A DNA stretch of 64,000 nucleotides from Treponema sp. (GCA_016292805.1 JAEDFM010000004.1:19808-83807), one strand, 5' to 3'; shown: positions 27,496-38,771, counted from the first letter of the stretch. Numbers and translations: made by a program. The notes: a model not told the origin generated them from the sequence alone.

Positions 27496-29256
27496 CTATT
27501 TGTCCTTTTTAGTTTTCTTATCGTCTTTTATGTCTTTTGAATCTTTTGGTTCTTTAGCTTCACCTTTTGGTTCAGGTTTAGCTTCCTGTTTTTCAGCTTC
27601 AGGATCCTGCTGATTCTGATACTTAATTCGGTTGTGATACTGACCTGTCAGAATGTGAACAAAAGATTCTTTAATTTTAGAAACATCACGGAATGTAAGA
27701 TCACAATTATCCAGCTGTTTCTGTTCAACTTTTGCATTTATTAAAGTTGTAATAAATTTATCAAGGCGAGGCGCTGTAGGATTTTCCAGTGTTCGGCAGG
27801 CAGCTTCAACTGTATCGGCAAGCATTACAACTGCAGATTCCTTTGTAGAAGGAGGATATCCAGGATAAGAGAAATCTTCTGGATTAAGAGTATTATCCTG
27901 TTCTTTTCCTGCATTATAAAAATATGTAATTACACTATTTCCATGATGTTCTGAAATAATATCAATAACAGCCTGAGGAAGATGCATCTGATGACCTTTT
28001 TCAACACCTTTTTTTACATGGCTCTTAATTACAGATGCAGAAAGTGTTGGATTTAATTCAATAAGTTTATTTTCACCATTTGCCTGATTTTCTACAAAGT
28101 ATTCACTCTGATCAATTTTTCCCATATCGTGGAAGTATGCACCAACTTTTGCAAGCAATGCATTAGCACGAATTTCGCGGCAGGCATTTTCAGCTAAAAG
28201 TGCAACATTCATAGAATGATAGTAAGTACCATTTGCCAGAATCTGCATCTGTTTAAGAACAGGGTTATCTGTATTACTTAAATCCATTAAACGGAAAACT
28301 GAAGCAGTATTAAGCATTGCTTCAAGAGGTGTAAGGAATCCAAGAGTTAATACACCTGTAAGGAATCCATTTGCAACAAGTCCAAGACTGATAATAATAA
28401 TGTTATTAAACTTTTCGTTGAAAATAACCATCATTACAATCATGAATACAACATCTATTACAGCAATTAAAATTCCAGCCCAAACAAGCTGTAATCGTTT
28501 ATCAATTTTACGAACAATTGCTGCAGAGGAAAGACTTGTAGCTAAAGTGTAAAGGAAGGTTGGTAACTGCCAGTTTCCAGCAATCAAAACACCTAATGAA
28601 AGAATAAAACTGAATAAAACAGCTGAAAGATTTCCATAAAGAATAGTAATCAGTACTACACAGAAGGTAGCTGGAATGACCATACAGATTGAATAAGCTG
28701 AGCTAAAGAAAGAGACTTTAGAACAGAAGGCAATTACAGCAAACACTACAGCAAAGAATACTACCTGCAGCAAAGGTTCTCTGAAATTAATTTTTCTGTG
28801 AAAGTTAATAATTGAGTACAAAAGATACCAGAAAATTGAAAGAATTATTATGGCAAGCTCTCCGTTAGCAAATGAACGGTAATCAATGTATTTAGGAGAA
28901 GCTGACATCTTCTTTAACTTTGCATAGTTCTCTTCTGTAATTGGGAAACCATTTTTTATGATTTTTTCCCCTTTCTGTATCATTACAGGATCTGTACTAT
29001 CAGGATAAAGAGTTCTATCTGCAATAATAGTTCTGTCTGAAATTTGACCAATTTCGTAGTTATCCAGATTGAACCCTGCAACAGTTTCTACAGTACTGAC
29101 CTTTGCAAAATAAATAAGAGAAACCATAAGAATTTCCAATAAAAGTACCAGCAAAAATGGATATCTTTTTTTTATGTAACTGCCCATTTCTGCAAATACT
29201 TTATTAGAAGCTCTTTCTATTTTTACATCAGTTTTTTTCTTGTTTTTCTTCGTCAT
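27496..29256 (-). CDS. pgpH: PgpH-like 7TM-HD phosphodiesterase
   Basis: The protein has 586 residues. One N-terminal helix (~33-52) is followed by a short extracellular segment (~55-125), about seven helices (130-310), and a cytoplasmic HD domain with HS...'AYFHDMGKID' and 'ISEHHG' metal ligands (~345-520). The tail is Lys/Glu-rich. PgpH enzymes hydrolyse cyclic di-AMP. Firmicute relatives have ~700 residues with a large extracellular domain; here that domain is much reduced, so signal sensing may differ. It sits between phoH and ybeY, the classic position; its start overlaps the phoH end. Confidence 0.88.
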   Translation of the reverse strand: MTKKNKKKTDVKIERASNKVFAEMGSYIKKRYPFLLVLLLEILMVSLIYFAKVSTVETVAGFNLDNYEIGQISDRTIIADRTLYPDSTDPVMIQKGEKIIKNGFPITEENYAKLKKMSASPKYIDYRSFANGELAIIILSIFWYLLYSIINFHRKINFREPLLQVVFFAVVFAVIAFCSKVSFFSSAYSICMVIPATFCVVLITILYGNLSAVLFSFILSLGVLIAGNWQLPTFLYTLATSLSSAAIVRKIDKRLQLVWAGILIAVIDVVFMIVMMVIFNEKFNNIIIISLGLVANGFLTGVLTLGFLTPLEAMLNTASVFRLMDLSNTDNPVLKQMQILANGTYYHSMNVALLAENACREIRANALLAKVGAYFHDMGKIDQSEYFVENQANGENKLIELNPTLSASVIKSHVKKGVEKGHQMHLPQAVIDIISEHHGNSVITYFYNAGKEQDNTLNPEDFSYPGYPPSTKESAVVMLADTVEAACRTLENPTAPRLDKFITTLINAKVEQKQLDNCDLTFRDVSKIKESFVHILTGQYHNRIKYQNQQDPEAEKQEAKPEPKGEAKEPKDSKDIKDDKKTKKDK

Positions 29257-30178
29257 TTTCGTACGCCTTTACAATCTTTTTTACAAGATGATTTCTGACA
29301 ACATCTTCTGCTGTCAGTTCCATAAATCCAATATCTTCTATTTTGTATAAAATTCCAATTGAATGCATCAATCCAGAATTCACTTTTTTAGGAAGGTCAA
29401 TTTGGGTTGGATCCCCTGTTACAAAAACCTTTGAATTGTCCCCCATACGAGTAAGGAACATTTTTAGCTGTGCATAAGTTGTATTCTGTGCTTCATCTAA
29501 AATTACGACAGCATTATTCAAGGTTCTACCACGCATATAAGCTAAAGGTGCAACTTCAACAATACCTGCTTCAAAAAGCCTCTTTACAGATTCTACTGGA
29601 AGAATAGATTCCATTGCATCCCGCAAGGGTCGCAGATATGGATCAATTTTTTGTTCCAGATCTCCAGGTAAAAATCCAAGACTCTCCCCTGCTTCTACTA
29701 CAGGACGGGTAATAATCATTTTATTTTTTTTGTGAGTCAAAATTAATCGGAGTGCTTCTGCTACTGCAAGAAAAGTTTTTCCTGAACCAGCACTACCAGT
29801 ACAGAAAACCATATCTTTAGTCTGCAAAAGTTCAATATAATCAGCCTGATTCTGTGTTCTGGCGTAAACCCGTCTAACAGCACCAGGAACCTGAATACAG
29901 ATTTCTTCCATATTTGCCCGATGGCGGGTATTTAATACAGAAAGAACAATATCTTCACCATTTTTTTCGCCGGACTGAATTTCGTCTACAATACGATCTA
30001 CAATGAACTGAAACTTCTGCTGAAGCTCCTGATTATCTACTGTAATGGAAAGTTCATTTCCACGAGTAAAAACTGGAACCCCCAGATGTTCTTCAATGAG
30101 TTTAAGATTTTTATCATTTGTTCCACACACACAGGAAAGCACTTCATTATCTGGAACAACTATCGTATATTCGCTCAA
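29228..30178 (-). CDS. phoH: PhoH-family ATPase
   Basis: The protein has 316 residues. The start is a TTG at 30178 with GAGGA upstream. The N-terminal KH-like part is ~1-100. The ATPase has Walker A GSAGSGKT and Walker B 'VVILDEAQNTTYAQLKMFLTRMG', closing with 'DPTQIDLPKKVNSGL', diagnostic for PhoH. PhoH proteins are linked to RNA metabolism and ribosome-associated nucleases, consistent with ybeY two genes downstream. It has its own promoter just after lptD. Confidence 0.93.
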   Translation of the reverse strand: MSEYTIVVPDNEVLSCVCGTNDKNLKLIEEHLGVPVFTRGNELSITVDNQELQQKFQFIVDRIVDEIQSGEKNGEDIVLSVLNTRHRANMEEICIQVPGAVRRVYARTQNQADYIELLQTKDMVFCTGSAGSGKTFLAVAEALRLILTHKKNKMIITRPVVEAGESLGFLPGDLEQKIDPYLRPLRDAMESILPVESVKRLFEAGIVEVAPLAYMRGRTLNNAVVILDEAQNTTYAQLKMFLTRMGDNSKVFVTGDPTQIDLPKKVNSGLMHSIGILYKIEDIGFMELTAEDVVRNHLVKKIVKAYENDEEKQEKN

Positions 30179-30195
30179 ATAATCCTCTTTAATTA

Positions 30196-30224
30196 ATTAT
30201 CTTTATTAATTCTCTATATGTCAA
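30196..30224 (-). promoter_or_regulatory. Promoter of the phoH-pgpH-ybeY operon
   Basis: On the minus strand -35 TTGACA (30224-30219, perfect), 17-base spacer, -10 GATAAT (30201-30196), then AGAGGA and the TTG start of phoH. It starts immediately after the lptD stop codon. Confidence 0.75.
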
Positions 30225-33200
30225 TTAATCTGCATTAAGCTTCCAGATCATTTCTGGAGAGTTAGTTGTCTTAGCTTCACGCACAATTGTAGTCTTCATG
30301 CTTTCCATTGGATTCCATACAATTCCAATTGAAAGATAAGGACTAAAGTCATAATATTTTTTAGCCCCATCCACAACCATGCGAGGTTCAACTTTCATAG
30401 TAAGATTAAAGCTCCAGTCGTGCAAATCGTGGCTCATTGTCATATTTAAAGATTTAAGTTTAAAGCCTGAAGCTTCCCGTTTACTTCTATCGCCAAAAGC
30501 AAAAGAATTTAACAAATCCTTAAAAATATTTTCTTCACCAGGAACAAGACCTTCATGTCCAAAAGCTTTTTGAACATATCTGTATAAAACAGCATTTTTT
30601 GATGTTGAACTGAAAGTAAGATTAAAGAACTGATTAATCTTAAATGTTACTGATGGTGTAATTGTAAAATAACTGTTTGTTGGACGAATTAAATCTGCTG
30701 TAAGACTTGTAGAAAGCCCAGGCGCAAAAGTAATTCTGTTGAACCAGGTATAATAGGTTTTAGCTGGTAAAGAATAAGCAAAGCTCATAGAATAAGGTCT
30801 GAATTTTTTTTCATCATTCAAAACCCATCCTGAATCTTCACCTTCAAATTTTGAACCATTTGTATATGAATATACATAAGAAAATGTAAAATTATACCAG
30901 CTGAAGCCTAACTTTAAACTGTCAGAATATTTTTTCTCTAGATTATAGTTGTAGCTTTCTGAGAATTTAAGGCTGGAACCAAGAACTGTTTTTGTAAAAC
31001 TGAAACTCTGCTGTAAAGGGTTTTTTGTCCAGTCTTTAAAATCTGCATCTTTTACAGGCTCCTTAAAACCAGAGGACAATGTAAAGGATGTATATGGGAA
31101 TGTAAGATTCAATGTTGCTGTGTACTGTCTTAATAATGGAGGAAGAATAGAACTGAATACAATACTCTGTTTTAATTTGTTATCAAGTTCATTCATTGCC
31201 AGAGTCATATTTACAGTGTTAACAGTTATACATTCTTTATCTTCAAAATCAATAAACTTATTTTCCCATTCAGGATTATCTGCATCGCCAATAAATTTAT
31301 GCTGATAAACTCTAATAGTAGAATTCCAGGATAAACCAGTATCCTTAAACATATCTGTATAAACAAATGGTTTATAGCTTACAGAATTTGTATTCGTTAC
31401 GGTCTGACTTTCCGCCTTGTAATCTGAAAGCATAACTGATTTTTTTTCAGATTCTGTATAGCCAATTGTATTTGGATGACGCTGCCAGATTGGACTGTAA
31501 CTCAAACCGTTATTCATAGTAAAATAGTTGCCGTAAAAATTCATATTACTGTTAATATTTACAGGCATTTTTACAGTATACATTGTTGATTTAATATCTT
31601 TCCAATCAAAGTCCCCTGCATAATTTACTTTTGAAGCATCGTAAGTTACCTGAGAACTTAAATTAGAATTCAAAGAATAATCCAGTTTATAAGAAAAAGG
31701 AGTAATATTTGAAATTGAAGAATTAGATGTATCTAAGGCTATAAACGATGGAAGGAAAGGTTCTTCAGCTGCATTTTCATTGTTATTCTTTAAGTCTTCT
31801 GCCGCAGCAATTTTATCTTCACCATTTTCGCTTTTTTCAGTCTGGGCAGCCTTTTGGCGTTCAGCTTCTTCTGCATCAAGTTCTTTTTGAGTTTTAAACT
31901 GGTCTGGTTTGTTAAGGTCGAATATATATGAAGCTTTTGTACTTGAACTTGAAGAATTTGATTTTGGATACTGTACAATTGTTCCACTCATAGAAAAACT
32001 TGCAGACAAAGGTGTTACGCTGGAAGGATAGTAAAATTTTCTAAGTGGAGTTGAACTGGTCCATCCGATTGGTTTGCCTTCAACCAGTTTTGGAGTCTTA
32101 GAAAAATCTGCACTTTTTGAAGCAAAGTCAAATGATGAATTAAAAGATATAGATGCAGAATTAATATAAGGCTTTAACACCGCTGGAATTGCTGGTGAAT
32201 AAGAACCGTTTAATTTCCAGGCAAAAGAAGTTACTTCGTTAATTGAAACTGTTTCTGAGTCCTGCTGATTAATGAAATATGAAATCCAGTCCATTGTTTC
32301 GCTGCGATTCTGTAAATAATCATAAGAGAAAAATGGATCTGAATATACAGGCAAAGAAATATTTAATTTAAAAGGTTTTGTTAATGCCATTTCGTAGTTC
32401 ATTCCATAACGGAAAGGCATTCTTAAGCCCATAAAGTATGATTCGTCTTTTGTAATTTGTCCATTATACGGATTATAACCAGTATATTTTCCACTATTAT
32501 AATAGATGGTATTACTCATTCCAAGGTAAGTATTAAATTTAATACTGGAAATAAAATTGTTTTTTGGAGTAAAGGAACCATCCACACCAACCATATATCC
32601 TAATCTGGAGTACCAGTCAGCCATAAACTTAAGATACTTTGAAGTATCGCCAGTATAATCCTGATCCAGATTATGAAGTACAAGACCTTCCAGCTTCTGT
32701 TCCTTTAATGAACTTGGCTTCATAAAATTATACAAAGCCTTTAAGGAATCAGAGCCATCGGAACTGCTGCTAGAGCCAGTTGATGAAGAAGATGAAGATT
32801 CTAAAGGTTTACGGCCAATTAAATAAGTTGTTGTCTGAATTGCGTATCCTTCTCTGTTTCTTGTAGAAAAAACAGGATTAAATACCAGCTCATCCTTTGG
32901 ATAATAAAATGCAGGAAAGTAAAAAACAGGAACAACGCCTACATAAAGCAAAGCATTAAAAAATGCAAACTCGCCGCCTGGTAAAAGCCAGGTTCTGGAA
33001 GCATTAATCTTCCAGTGGGGATTTTCATCATCACAGAAAGTAAGGCTGGAATTCTTAAAAGCAATTGTATTATTTAAACTCTTTCCCATTAAATCGGAAA
33101 ATACAATAAGTGTGGAACCGGAAGGAAGATTGATTGCATCTGACTGAGTCTGAATAACTCTACCATCATCAAAAACACCCTCCAGAGTTGAAGTATTTAA

Positions 33201-33563
33201 CAGCAGAGATTTTGCAGTTGTAGTTTCTCCACCAGAACCAGAAGATTTTGTTGTAATTTCAACATTACCTTCCGCAAAAAGAATTTCTGTTACTCTATCA
33301 TAAGTAATACGATCAGCTTTAATTTCTGATGTAGAGCTGCCATTCTGAACAGAAAGCTGAACCGACCCTTCCAGAATAATCAAATCATTTCCAGTTTCTT
33401 CATCCTTCTGATTAGATGTCTGGCGGGCATTATTAATATTGATTGTAGTTGTAACAGACTCTGCAATAATAAATGCAGAACATAAAGTAAAAAGAAAAAC
33501 TGCGGTAATCAATTTTTTCAAAGAGAACCTTATACTGTTTGATAAAATAGTTAAACTTTTCAC
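30225..33563 (-). CDS. lptD: LptD-like outer-membrane assembly protein
   Basis: The protein has 1112 residues. After a membrane/signal segment (~18-35) comes an OstA/LptA-like beta-jellyroll (~40-170: 'LIILEGSVQLSV', 'ADRITYDRVTEILFAEGNVEI'), then a long region of beta strands ending in the usual aromatic pairs ('FNLTFSSTSKN', 'SPYLSIGIVWNP'), fitting the 26-strand LptD barrel. A low-complexity Ser run occurs near 250-270 and a Glu/Ala/Lys insert near 575-610. LptD inserts lipopolysaccharide in the outer leaflet; treponemes lack typical LPS, so another glycolipid may be the cargo (inference). It lies 8 bases after uvrA. Confidence 0.88.
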   Translation of the reverse strand: MKSLTILSNSIRFSLKKLITAVFLFTLCSAFIIAESVTTTININNARQTSNQKDEETGNDLIILEGSVQLSVQNGSSTSEIKADRITYDRVTEILFAEGNVEITTKSSGSGGETTTAKSLLLNTSTLEGVFDDGRVIQTQSDAINLPSGSTLIVFSDLMGKSLNNTIAFKNSSLTFCDDENPHWKINASRTWLLPGGEFAFFNALLYVGVVPVFYFPAFYYPKDELVFNPVFSTRNREGYAIQTTTYLIGRKPLESSSSSSTGSSSSSDGSDSLKALYNFMKPSSLKEQKLEGLVLHNLDQDYTGDTSKYLKFMADWYSRLGYMVGVDGSFTPKNNFISSIKFNTYLGMSNTIYYNSGKYTGYNPYNGQITKDESYFMGLRMPFRYGMNYEMALTKPFKLNISLPVYSDPFFSYDYLQNRSETMDWISYFINQQDSETVSINEVTSFAWKLNGSYSPAIPAVLKPYINSASISFNSSFDFASKSADFSKTPKLVEGKPIGWTSSTPLRKFYYPSSVTPLSASFSMSGTIVQYPKSNSSSSSTKASYIFDLNKPDQFKTQKELDAEEAERQKAAQTEKSENGEDKIAAAEDLKNNNENAAEEPFLPSFIALDTSNSSISNITPFSYKLDYSLNSNLSSQVTYDASKVNYAGDFDWKDIKSTMYTVKMPVNINSNMNFYGNYFTMNNGLSYSPIWQRHPNTIGYTESEKKSVMLSDYKAESQTVTNTNSVSYKPFVYTDMFKDTGLSWNSTIRVYQHKFIGDADNPEWENKFIDFEDKECITVNTVNMTLAMNELDNKLKQSIVFSSILPPLLRQYTATLNLTFPYTSFTLSSGFKEPVKDADFKDWTKNPLQQSFSFTKTVLGSSLKFSESYNYNLEKKYSDSLKLGFSWYNFTFSYVYSYTNGSKFEGEDSGWVLNDEKKFRPYSMSFAYSLPAKTYYTWFNRITFAPGLSTSLTADLIRPTNSYFTITPSVTFKINQFFNLTFSSTSKNAVLYRYVQKAFGHEGLVPGEENIFKDLLNSFAFGDRSKREASGFKLKSLNMTMSHDLHDWSFNLTMKVEPRMVVDGAKKYYDFSPYLSIGIVWNPMESMKTTIVREAKTTNSPEMIWKLNAD

Positions 33564-33571
33564 TTCTTTTC

Positions 33572-36409
33572 TTATTTCTTTAACATTTCCTTAATAAACT
33601 GTCCAGTATAGCTTTCCTTGCATTCAGCAACCTGCTCTGGAGTACCTGTTGCTATAATAGTACCACCACGGAAGCCGCCTTCAGGACCAAGGTCAATAAT
33701 ATAGTCAGACTGGCAGATAACATCCAGGTTATGTTCAATCATTACAACACTGTTTCCCTGATCTACAAGTCGCTGAATTACTGTCATAAGCTGTTTTACA
33801 TCTGCAAAATGAAGTCCTGTAGTTGGTTCATCAAGAATGTACAAAGTCTTGCTTGTTGCAGGACGGGCAAGTTCATTTGCCAGTTTTACACGCTGTGCTT
33901 CGCCACCAGAAAGAGTAAGGGCATTCTGACCAAGGGAAATATAACCAAGTCCAACTGCCTGTAAGGTTGCAATTCGTTTATAAATATGAGGAATGCCAGC
34001 AAAGAAATCGCAGGCTTCGTCAATTGTCATATTTAAAACATCATTAATGGACTTACCCTTGTATTCCACTTCCAGAGTTTCTTTATTAAACCGTTTACCG
34101 TTACAAACTTCACACTGAACGTAAACATCAGGTAAAAAGTTCATTTCAATAATATTTTCACCAGCACCCTGACAGGCTTCACAACGACCACCTTTTACAT
34201 TAAAACTAAAGCGGCCCTTCTGATAACCTCTTGCCTTACTTTCAGGTAAGCTGGCATACAAATCACGAATTGAATCAAATACGCCAACATAAGTTGCAGG
34301 ATTTGATCTGGGAGAACGGCCAATTGGACTCTGATCAATATTAATTACTTTATCAACAGCTTCAATACCTTCAATAGAATCGCAGGCTCCTACCGGATAT
34401 TCAGTGCGCATTAATTTATTTGAAACAGCAGGATACAATACATCACTCATTAAAGTTGATTTACCAGAGCCAGACACACCGGTAATACAGGTAAAGCAGC
34501 CAAGAGGAATATCAACACTAACATTTTTAAGGTTGTGTTCGTAAACATTTTTAAGAGAAATAAATTTTCCGTTTCCCTTGCGTCGCTGTGCAGGAATATC
34601 CATTTTTAATGTTCCCGCCAGATACTGACCAGTTAAACTTTCCTTTACCTTTGCAACTTCATCTGGGGTTCCGGCAGCCACAACTGTACCACCATTAACA
34701 CCAGCACCTGGCCCCATATCAATAAGATAATCTGCTGTTCGTAAAGTCTGTTCATCGTGTTCAACAACAATTACAGAGTTTCCGTTATCACGCAAGCTAA
34801 TTAGAGTATCTATAAGCCGCTGGTTATCTCTCTGATGCAAACCAATACTTGGTTCATCAAGAATATACATTACGCCGCAAAGAGCAGAACCAATCTGAGT
34901 AGCAAGACGAATTCGTTGAGCTTCGCCACCAGACAAGGTTTCGGCAGCTCGTTCCATAGTCAAATAATCAAGACCAACATCGCGAAGGAATCGCAAGCGG
35001 GCTCTGATTTCTTTTAACACCTGAGCACCAATTGTCAGTTCCGATTCTGTAAATTCAATTTCATCAAAAAACTTAATTGTGTCTGTTACAGAAAGCTTAC
35101 ATAAATCCCAGATGTTTTTTCCGCCAATAGTAACACCAAGCGCTTCTGGTCTAAGACGATTTCCATGACAACAGGAACATTCAGAAACAGTCATAAACTT
35201 TTCTTCTATGTTAGTTCTCTGAGATTCTCCCCAAGCTTCCTTGTAACGCCTCTGCATTTCTGCAGCTACACCAATCCATGGACGATTATATTCAGATACC
35301 CCTTCTCCACTGGCTTTCTGATACAACCAGTGCAACTTCTTACCTGGATTTCCCATCCATAAATATTCGTACTGTTTTTCTGTAAGCTTATTTACAGGTG
35401 TATCAAGAGTAAAACCTGCTTCCTCTGCTACAGCACCAAATACAGATCTGTTCCATTCACTTTCTGGATTAAAGAATGGCAAAGCACCTTCGTTAAAGCT
35501 GAGAGATTTATCTGGAAGAATTTTATTAAAATCCCATTCCATTTTTTCACCAAGCCCCGTACATTCAGGACAGGCACCAAATGGATTATTAAATGAAAAT
35601 AATCTTGGCTGCAAATCAGGAATAGAAATTCCGCAATCTGGACAGGCATTTTTCTGACTAAAGAAAACTTCAACCTCGTCTTCAGAATCAGGATCCTTAC
35701 GAGTTACAATTACAATACCGTTTGCACTCTTAAGTGCAATTTCAATGGAATCTGCAAGACGACTTCGTATATCTTCTGTTTTTTTTATGCGGTCCACAAC
35801 AATTTCAATGGTGTGCTTTTTCTGTTTATCCAGTTTAATGTTTTCTTCCAGATCAGCCATTACACCATCAATTCTGGCACGAATAAAACCTGATTTTTTT
35901 GCATCATCAATAATTTTTTCGTGTTCACCCTTTTTACCGCGGATTACAGGTGCAAGAATCTGCATTTTTGTGCCGTCTGGCCATTTAAGGATTGTATCGA
36001 TAATCTGATCTACAGACTGTTCCTGAATTTCACGACCACAGTTAGGACAATGAGGCTTACCAATTCTTGCATAAAGCAGACGGTAAAAATCATAAATTTC
36101 AGTGATTGTACCAACTGTAGAACGAGGATTTCTATTTGTAGATTTCTGTTCAATTGAAATTGCAGGAGAAAGGCCTTCAATCAAGTCTACATCAGGCTTA
36201 TCCATGCGGCCAAGAAACTGGCGGGCATAAGAGGACAAGCTTTCCATATAACGGCGCTGTCCTTCTGCAAATAATGTATCAAAGGCTAAAGAAGATTTTC
36301 CGGAACCCGAAAGCCCCGAAATTACAACTAACTTATTACGAGGGAGCGTAACATCTACATTCTTAAGGTTGTGCTCCCTAGCTCCCTTAATTACAATTTT
36401 ATTTTCCAT
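33572..36409 (-). CDS. uvrA: Excinuclease ABC subunit A
   Basis: The protein has 945 residues, normal for UvrA. Two ABC cassettes are present: the first Walker [11 protein letters not shown] near 31-40, the second [10 protein letters not shown] near 645, with signatures '[17 protein letters not shown]' and '[15 protein letters not shown]'. Zinc-binding CxxC pairs are seen ('CPNCGREI', '[11 protein letters not shown]', 'CEACQGAGE...CEVCNGK'). UvrA scans for bulky lesions and loads UvrB in nucleotide excision repair. It ends 8 bases before lptD. No SOS-like operator is seen before it, and no clear Shine-Dalgarno precedes its ATG. Confidence 0.97.
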   Translation of the reverse strand: MENKIVIKGAREHNLKNVDVTLPRNKLVVISGLSGSGKSSLAFDTLFAEGQRRYMESLSSYARQFLGRMDKPDVDLIEGLSPAISIEQKSTNRNPRSTVGTITEIYDFYRLLYARIGKPHCPNCGREIQEQSVDQIIDTILKWPDGTKMQILAPVIRGKKGEHEKIIDDAKKSGFIRARIDGVMADLEENIKLDKQKKHTIEIVVDRIKKTEDIRSRLADSIEIALKSANGIVIVTRKDPDSEDEVEVFFSQKNACPDCGISIPDLQPRLFSFNNPFGACPECTGLGEKMEWDFNKILPDKSLSFNEGALPFFNPESEWNRSVFGAVAEEAGFTLDTPVNKLTEKQYEYLWMGNPGKKLHWLYQKASGEGVSEYNRPWIGVAAEMQRRYKEAWGESQRTNIEEKFMTVSECSCCHGNRLRPEALGVTIGGKNIWDLCKLSVTDTIKFFDEIEFTESELTIGAQVLKEIRARLRFLRDVGLDYLTMERAAETLSGGEAQRIRLATQIGSALCGVMYILDEPSIGLHQRDNQRLIDTLISLRDNGNSVIVVEHDEQTLRTADYLIDMGPGAGVNGGTVVAAGTPDEVAKVKESLTGQYLAGTLKMDIPAQRRKGNGKFISLKNVYEHNLKNVSVDIPLGCFTCITGVSGSGKSTLMSDVLYPAVSNKLMRTEYPVGACDSIEGIEAVDKVINIDQSPIGRSPRSNPATYVGVFDSIRDLYASLPESKARGYQKGRFSFNVKGGRCEACQGAGENIIEMNFLPDVYVQCEVCNGKRFNKETLEVEYKGKSINDVLNMTIDEACDFFAGIPHIYKRIATLQAVGLGYISLGQNALTLSGGEAQRVKLANELARPATSKTLYILDEPTTGLHFADVKQLMTVIQRLVDQGNSVVMIEHNLDVICQSDYIIDLGPEGGFRGGTIIATGTPEQVAECKESYTGQFIKEMLKK

Positions 36410-36423
36410 GCTTGTATCTGATT

Positions 36424-36981
36424 TTATTCTACAAAAACCGAACCTGTTTCAGAAATATTAATGATAGCCTTACAATTTATACATCTGAAACGACCAGCTT
36501 TCTGTGCTTTAAGACTCTTTGCACAAGATGGACATGTAACCAGTTTAGGGAAAACTTCGCCGTTACCTGCCACCCCTGCATTCTGAGTAATATAACTATA
36601 AGCTTCTTCCAAAGTAGGAATGATTTTAAAGAATTGTGTAAAGCCTAATAATTCAATTGTTTCGTAAATATTCTGCTGAACATTTACAAGAATAATATTA
36701 CCATTATTCTGGTGCACAATTTTCAGAAGATTTGTTAAAACTCCAAATCCTGTAGATGCTACACCAGTTATTTTAGAGCAATCCATAATAATATTTACAA
36801 AGCCACAAGCAATAATCTTATTTACCTGATTTTGAAAGAAAGAAGAATTATATGTATCAATATATCCGGTCAAGGAACAAATACAACCATTTGGAAGTAC
36901 ATCAATCTTCTGAAGCTTGAATTTTAATACATCATTCTGTTCATCATCAAAACCAGGAACTAAAACATTATTTGAATCCAT
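36424..36981 (-). CDS. STAS-domain anti-anti-sigma-like protein with C-terminal zinc ribbon
   Basis: The protein has 185 residues. ATG at 36981 is preceded by AAGGGGGA. The STAS fold is at ~20-120 with the diagnostic '[20 protein letters not shown]', the Ser/Thr being the usual phosphorylation position. The C-terminus adds a zinc ribbon: CPSC ... C-I-N-C (near 150-170), which ordinary SpoIIAA/RsbV proteins lack. STAS proteins relay partner-switching signals to sigma factors or other regulators. It precedes uvrA on the same strand by about 14 bases. Partner kinase not in the window. Confidence 0.82.
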   Translation of the reverse strand: MDSNNVLVPGFDDEQNDVLKFKLQKIDVLPNGCICSLTGYIDTYNSSFFQNQVNKIIACGFVNIIMDCSKITGVASTGFGVLTNLLKIVHQNNGNIILVNVQQNIYETIELLGFTQFFKIIPTLEEAYSYITQNAGVAGNGEVFPKLVTCPSCAKSLKAQKAGRFRCINCKAIINISETGSVFVE

Positions 36982-37039
36982 ATTATCCCCCTTCTGCAAA
37001 AACTATGGATAGCTCTCAACTTTTTTATAATATGAATTT

Positions 37040-38545
37040 CTAATTAGCTTTAATGCTGTTTTTTACGATTACGTCGTGAGCACCACCTTCGCGGATAGAT
37101 GCAGCACTTACCATTGTAATTTTAGCATTTTTCTGTAAATCCGGAATATTTACAACACCACAGTTACACATAGCATGAATTACCTTGCTTGTTGTAAGAG
37201 TTACGTTATCGTGGAGTGAACCAGCATATGGAACATAAGAATCTACACCTTCTTCAAAGGCCATTCCTTTCTTTCCACCTAAGTCATAGCGCTGCCAGTT
37301 GCGGGCACGGTTAGAACCTTCACCCCAGTATTCTTTTACATAAGTACCATTAACAATAAGTTTGTTTGTTGGAGATTCATCAAAACGAGCAAAGTAACGG
37401 CCAAGCATTACAAAGTCTGCACCCATAGCCAAAGCCAGTGTTACATGATGATCATAAACAATACCACCGTCAGAACAGATAGGAATATAAATACCTGTTT
37501 TTTCGTAATAAGCATCGCGAGCCTTTGCAACTTCAATAGTAGCAGTAGCCTGACCACGACCAATACCCTTCTGTTCACGAGTAATACAGATTGAACCACC
37601 ACCAATACCAATCTTAACAAAGTCAGCACCAGCATCTGCAAGGAAGTTGAAACCATCAGCATCAACAACATTACCAGCACCAACCTTTGCATTTGGCCAT
37701 TTAGCGTGAATATCCTGCAAAGCACGACGCTGCCATTCTGTAAATCCTTCTGATGAATCTAAAGTCATTACATCAACACCAGCTTTAAGCAAAGCAGGAA
37801 CTCGTTCCATATAGTCGCGGGTATTAATACCAGCACCTACGATATAGCGTTTCTTTGAATCAAGAAGTTCAAGTGGATGCTCCTGGTGGCTTGCAGCATC
37901 CTTACGGAATACAAAGCTTACAAGTTTGCCATTTCCATCTACTACTGGAAGCTGATTGATTTTATTCTTCCAGATAATATCGTTTGCTTCTTCAAGAGTA
38001 ATACCATCTTTTGCCATAACAAGTTTAGCAAGTGGTGTCATATATTCTTCAACTTTCGCATCTGGTGCACAGTGATTAATACGGAAATCGCGGTCTGTAA
38101 TAATTCCAAGAAGTTTTCCGTTAGCTGTACCGTCTTCTGTAACAGCTACTGTTGAATGACCAGTATGTTCAATTGCTTCTACAAGTTCTGTAAGAGTCTG
38201 ATCAGGTCTGATATTTGTATCAGATGATACGAATCCGGCTTTATAAGCCTTTACACGAGCAACCATGGCAGCCTGATTTTCAATTGTCTGAGAACCATAA
38301 ATAAAGGAAATTCCACCTTCCTTAGCAAGTGCAACTGCAAGCTTATCATCAGAAACAGCCTGCATTACAGCAGAAGTCATTGGAATATTCATTGTAAGAG
38401 GACATTTTTCTCCAGCCTTTTTGTTATAACGAACTACAGGTGTCTGCAATGAAACATTAGCAGGAATACAATCTGGACCTGTATAACCAGGAACTAAAAG
38501 GTATTCATCAAATGTGTGAGATGGTTCTTCAAAAATGTAAGCCAT
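37040..38545 (-). CDS. guaB: Inosine-5'-monophosphate dehydrogenase
   Basis: The protein has 501 residues. The (beta/alpha)8 barrel is interrupted by two CBS domains (~95-215; '[12 protein letters not shown]', '[12 protein letters not shown]'). Catalytic loop '[15 protein letters not shown]' has the active Cys, followed by '[14 protein letters not shown]'; the Pro/Gly position is Gly-Gly rather than the usual Gly-Pro. It oxidises IMP to XMP, the first step to GMP. It diverges from purA, which diverts IMP to AMP, so the two IMP branch genes share one intergenic region. A hairpin sits directly before its ribosome site. Confidence 0.96.
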   Translation of the reverse strand: MAYIFEEPSHTFDEYLLVPGYTGPDCIPANVSLQTPVVRYNKKAGEKCPLTMNIPMTSAVMQAVSDDKLAVALAKEGGISFIYGSQTIENQAAMVARVKAYKAGFVSSDTNIRPDQTLTELVEAIEHTGHSTVAVTEDGTANGKLLGIITDRDFRINHCAPDAKVEEYMTPLAKLVMAKDGITLEEANDIIWKNKINQLPVVDGNGKLVSFVFRKDAASHQEHPLELLDSKKRYIVGAGINTRDYMERVPALLKAGVDVMTLDSSEGFTEWQRRALQDIHAKWPNAKVGAGNVVDADGFNFLADAGADFVKIGIGGGSICITREQKGIGRGQATATIEVAKARDAYYEKTGIYIPICSDGGIVYDHHVTLALAMGADFVMLGRYFARFDESPTNKLIVNGTYVKEYWGEGSNRARNWQRYDLGGKKGMAFEEGVDSYVPYAGSLHDNVTLTTSKVIHAMCNCGVVNIPDLQKNAKITMVSAASIREGGAHDVIVKNSIKAN

Positions 38546-38557
38546 AGTGGTTGTGTG

Positions 38558-38583
38558 CTCCTTAGGACAATTCTTTAGTCCTA
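38558..38583 (-). promoter_or_regulatory. guaB leader hairpin abutting its Shine-Dalgarno
   Basis: TAGGAC (38563-38568) pairs with GTCCTA (38578-38583) over nine bases; on the minus strand this stem ends exactly at AAGGAG (38563-38558). Folding could alter ribosome access. The gap from AAGGAG to the ATG is about 12 bases, longer than usual. Confidence 0.5.
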
Positions 38584-38616
38584 TTTTTAGTTAATAAAGT
38601 ATAATATTAACAACTA

Positions 38617-38645
38617 ATTATAATCATTTTTGCGGTTTTATACAA
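38617..38645 (-). promoter_or_regulatory. guaB promoter
   Basis: On the minus strand -35 TTGTAT (38645-38640), 17-base spacer, -10 TATAAT (38622-38617). It gives a leader of about 65 bases containing the hairpin at 38563-38583. Confidence 0.7.
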
Positions 38646-38771
38646 TCGTAACTATCTATAACAAATCGATTTGTTCCAAAACAGTTTCTTGAATTATTTA
38701 ATTACAAAGATATATCCAAGATAAAATCGAAAAACACCTTTAGAATTTCTATTCTTAATAATAGATAAGAA

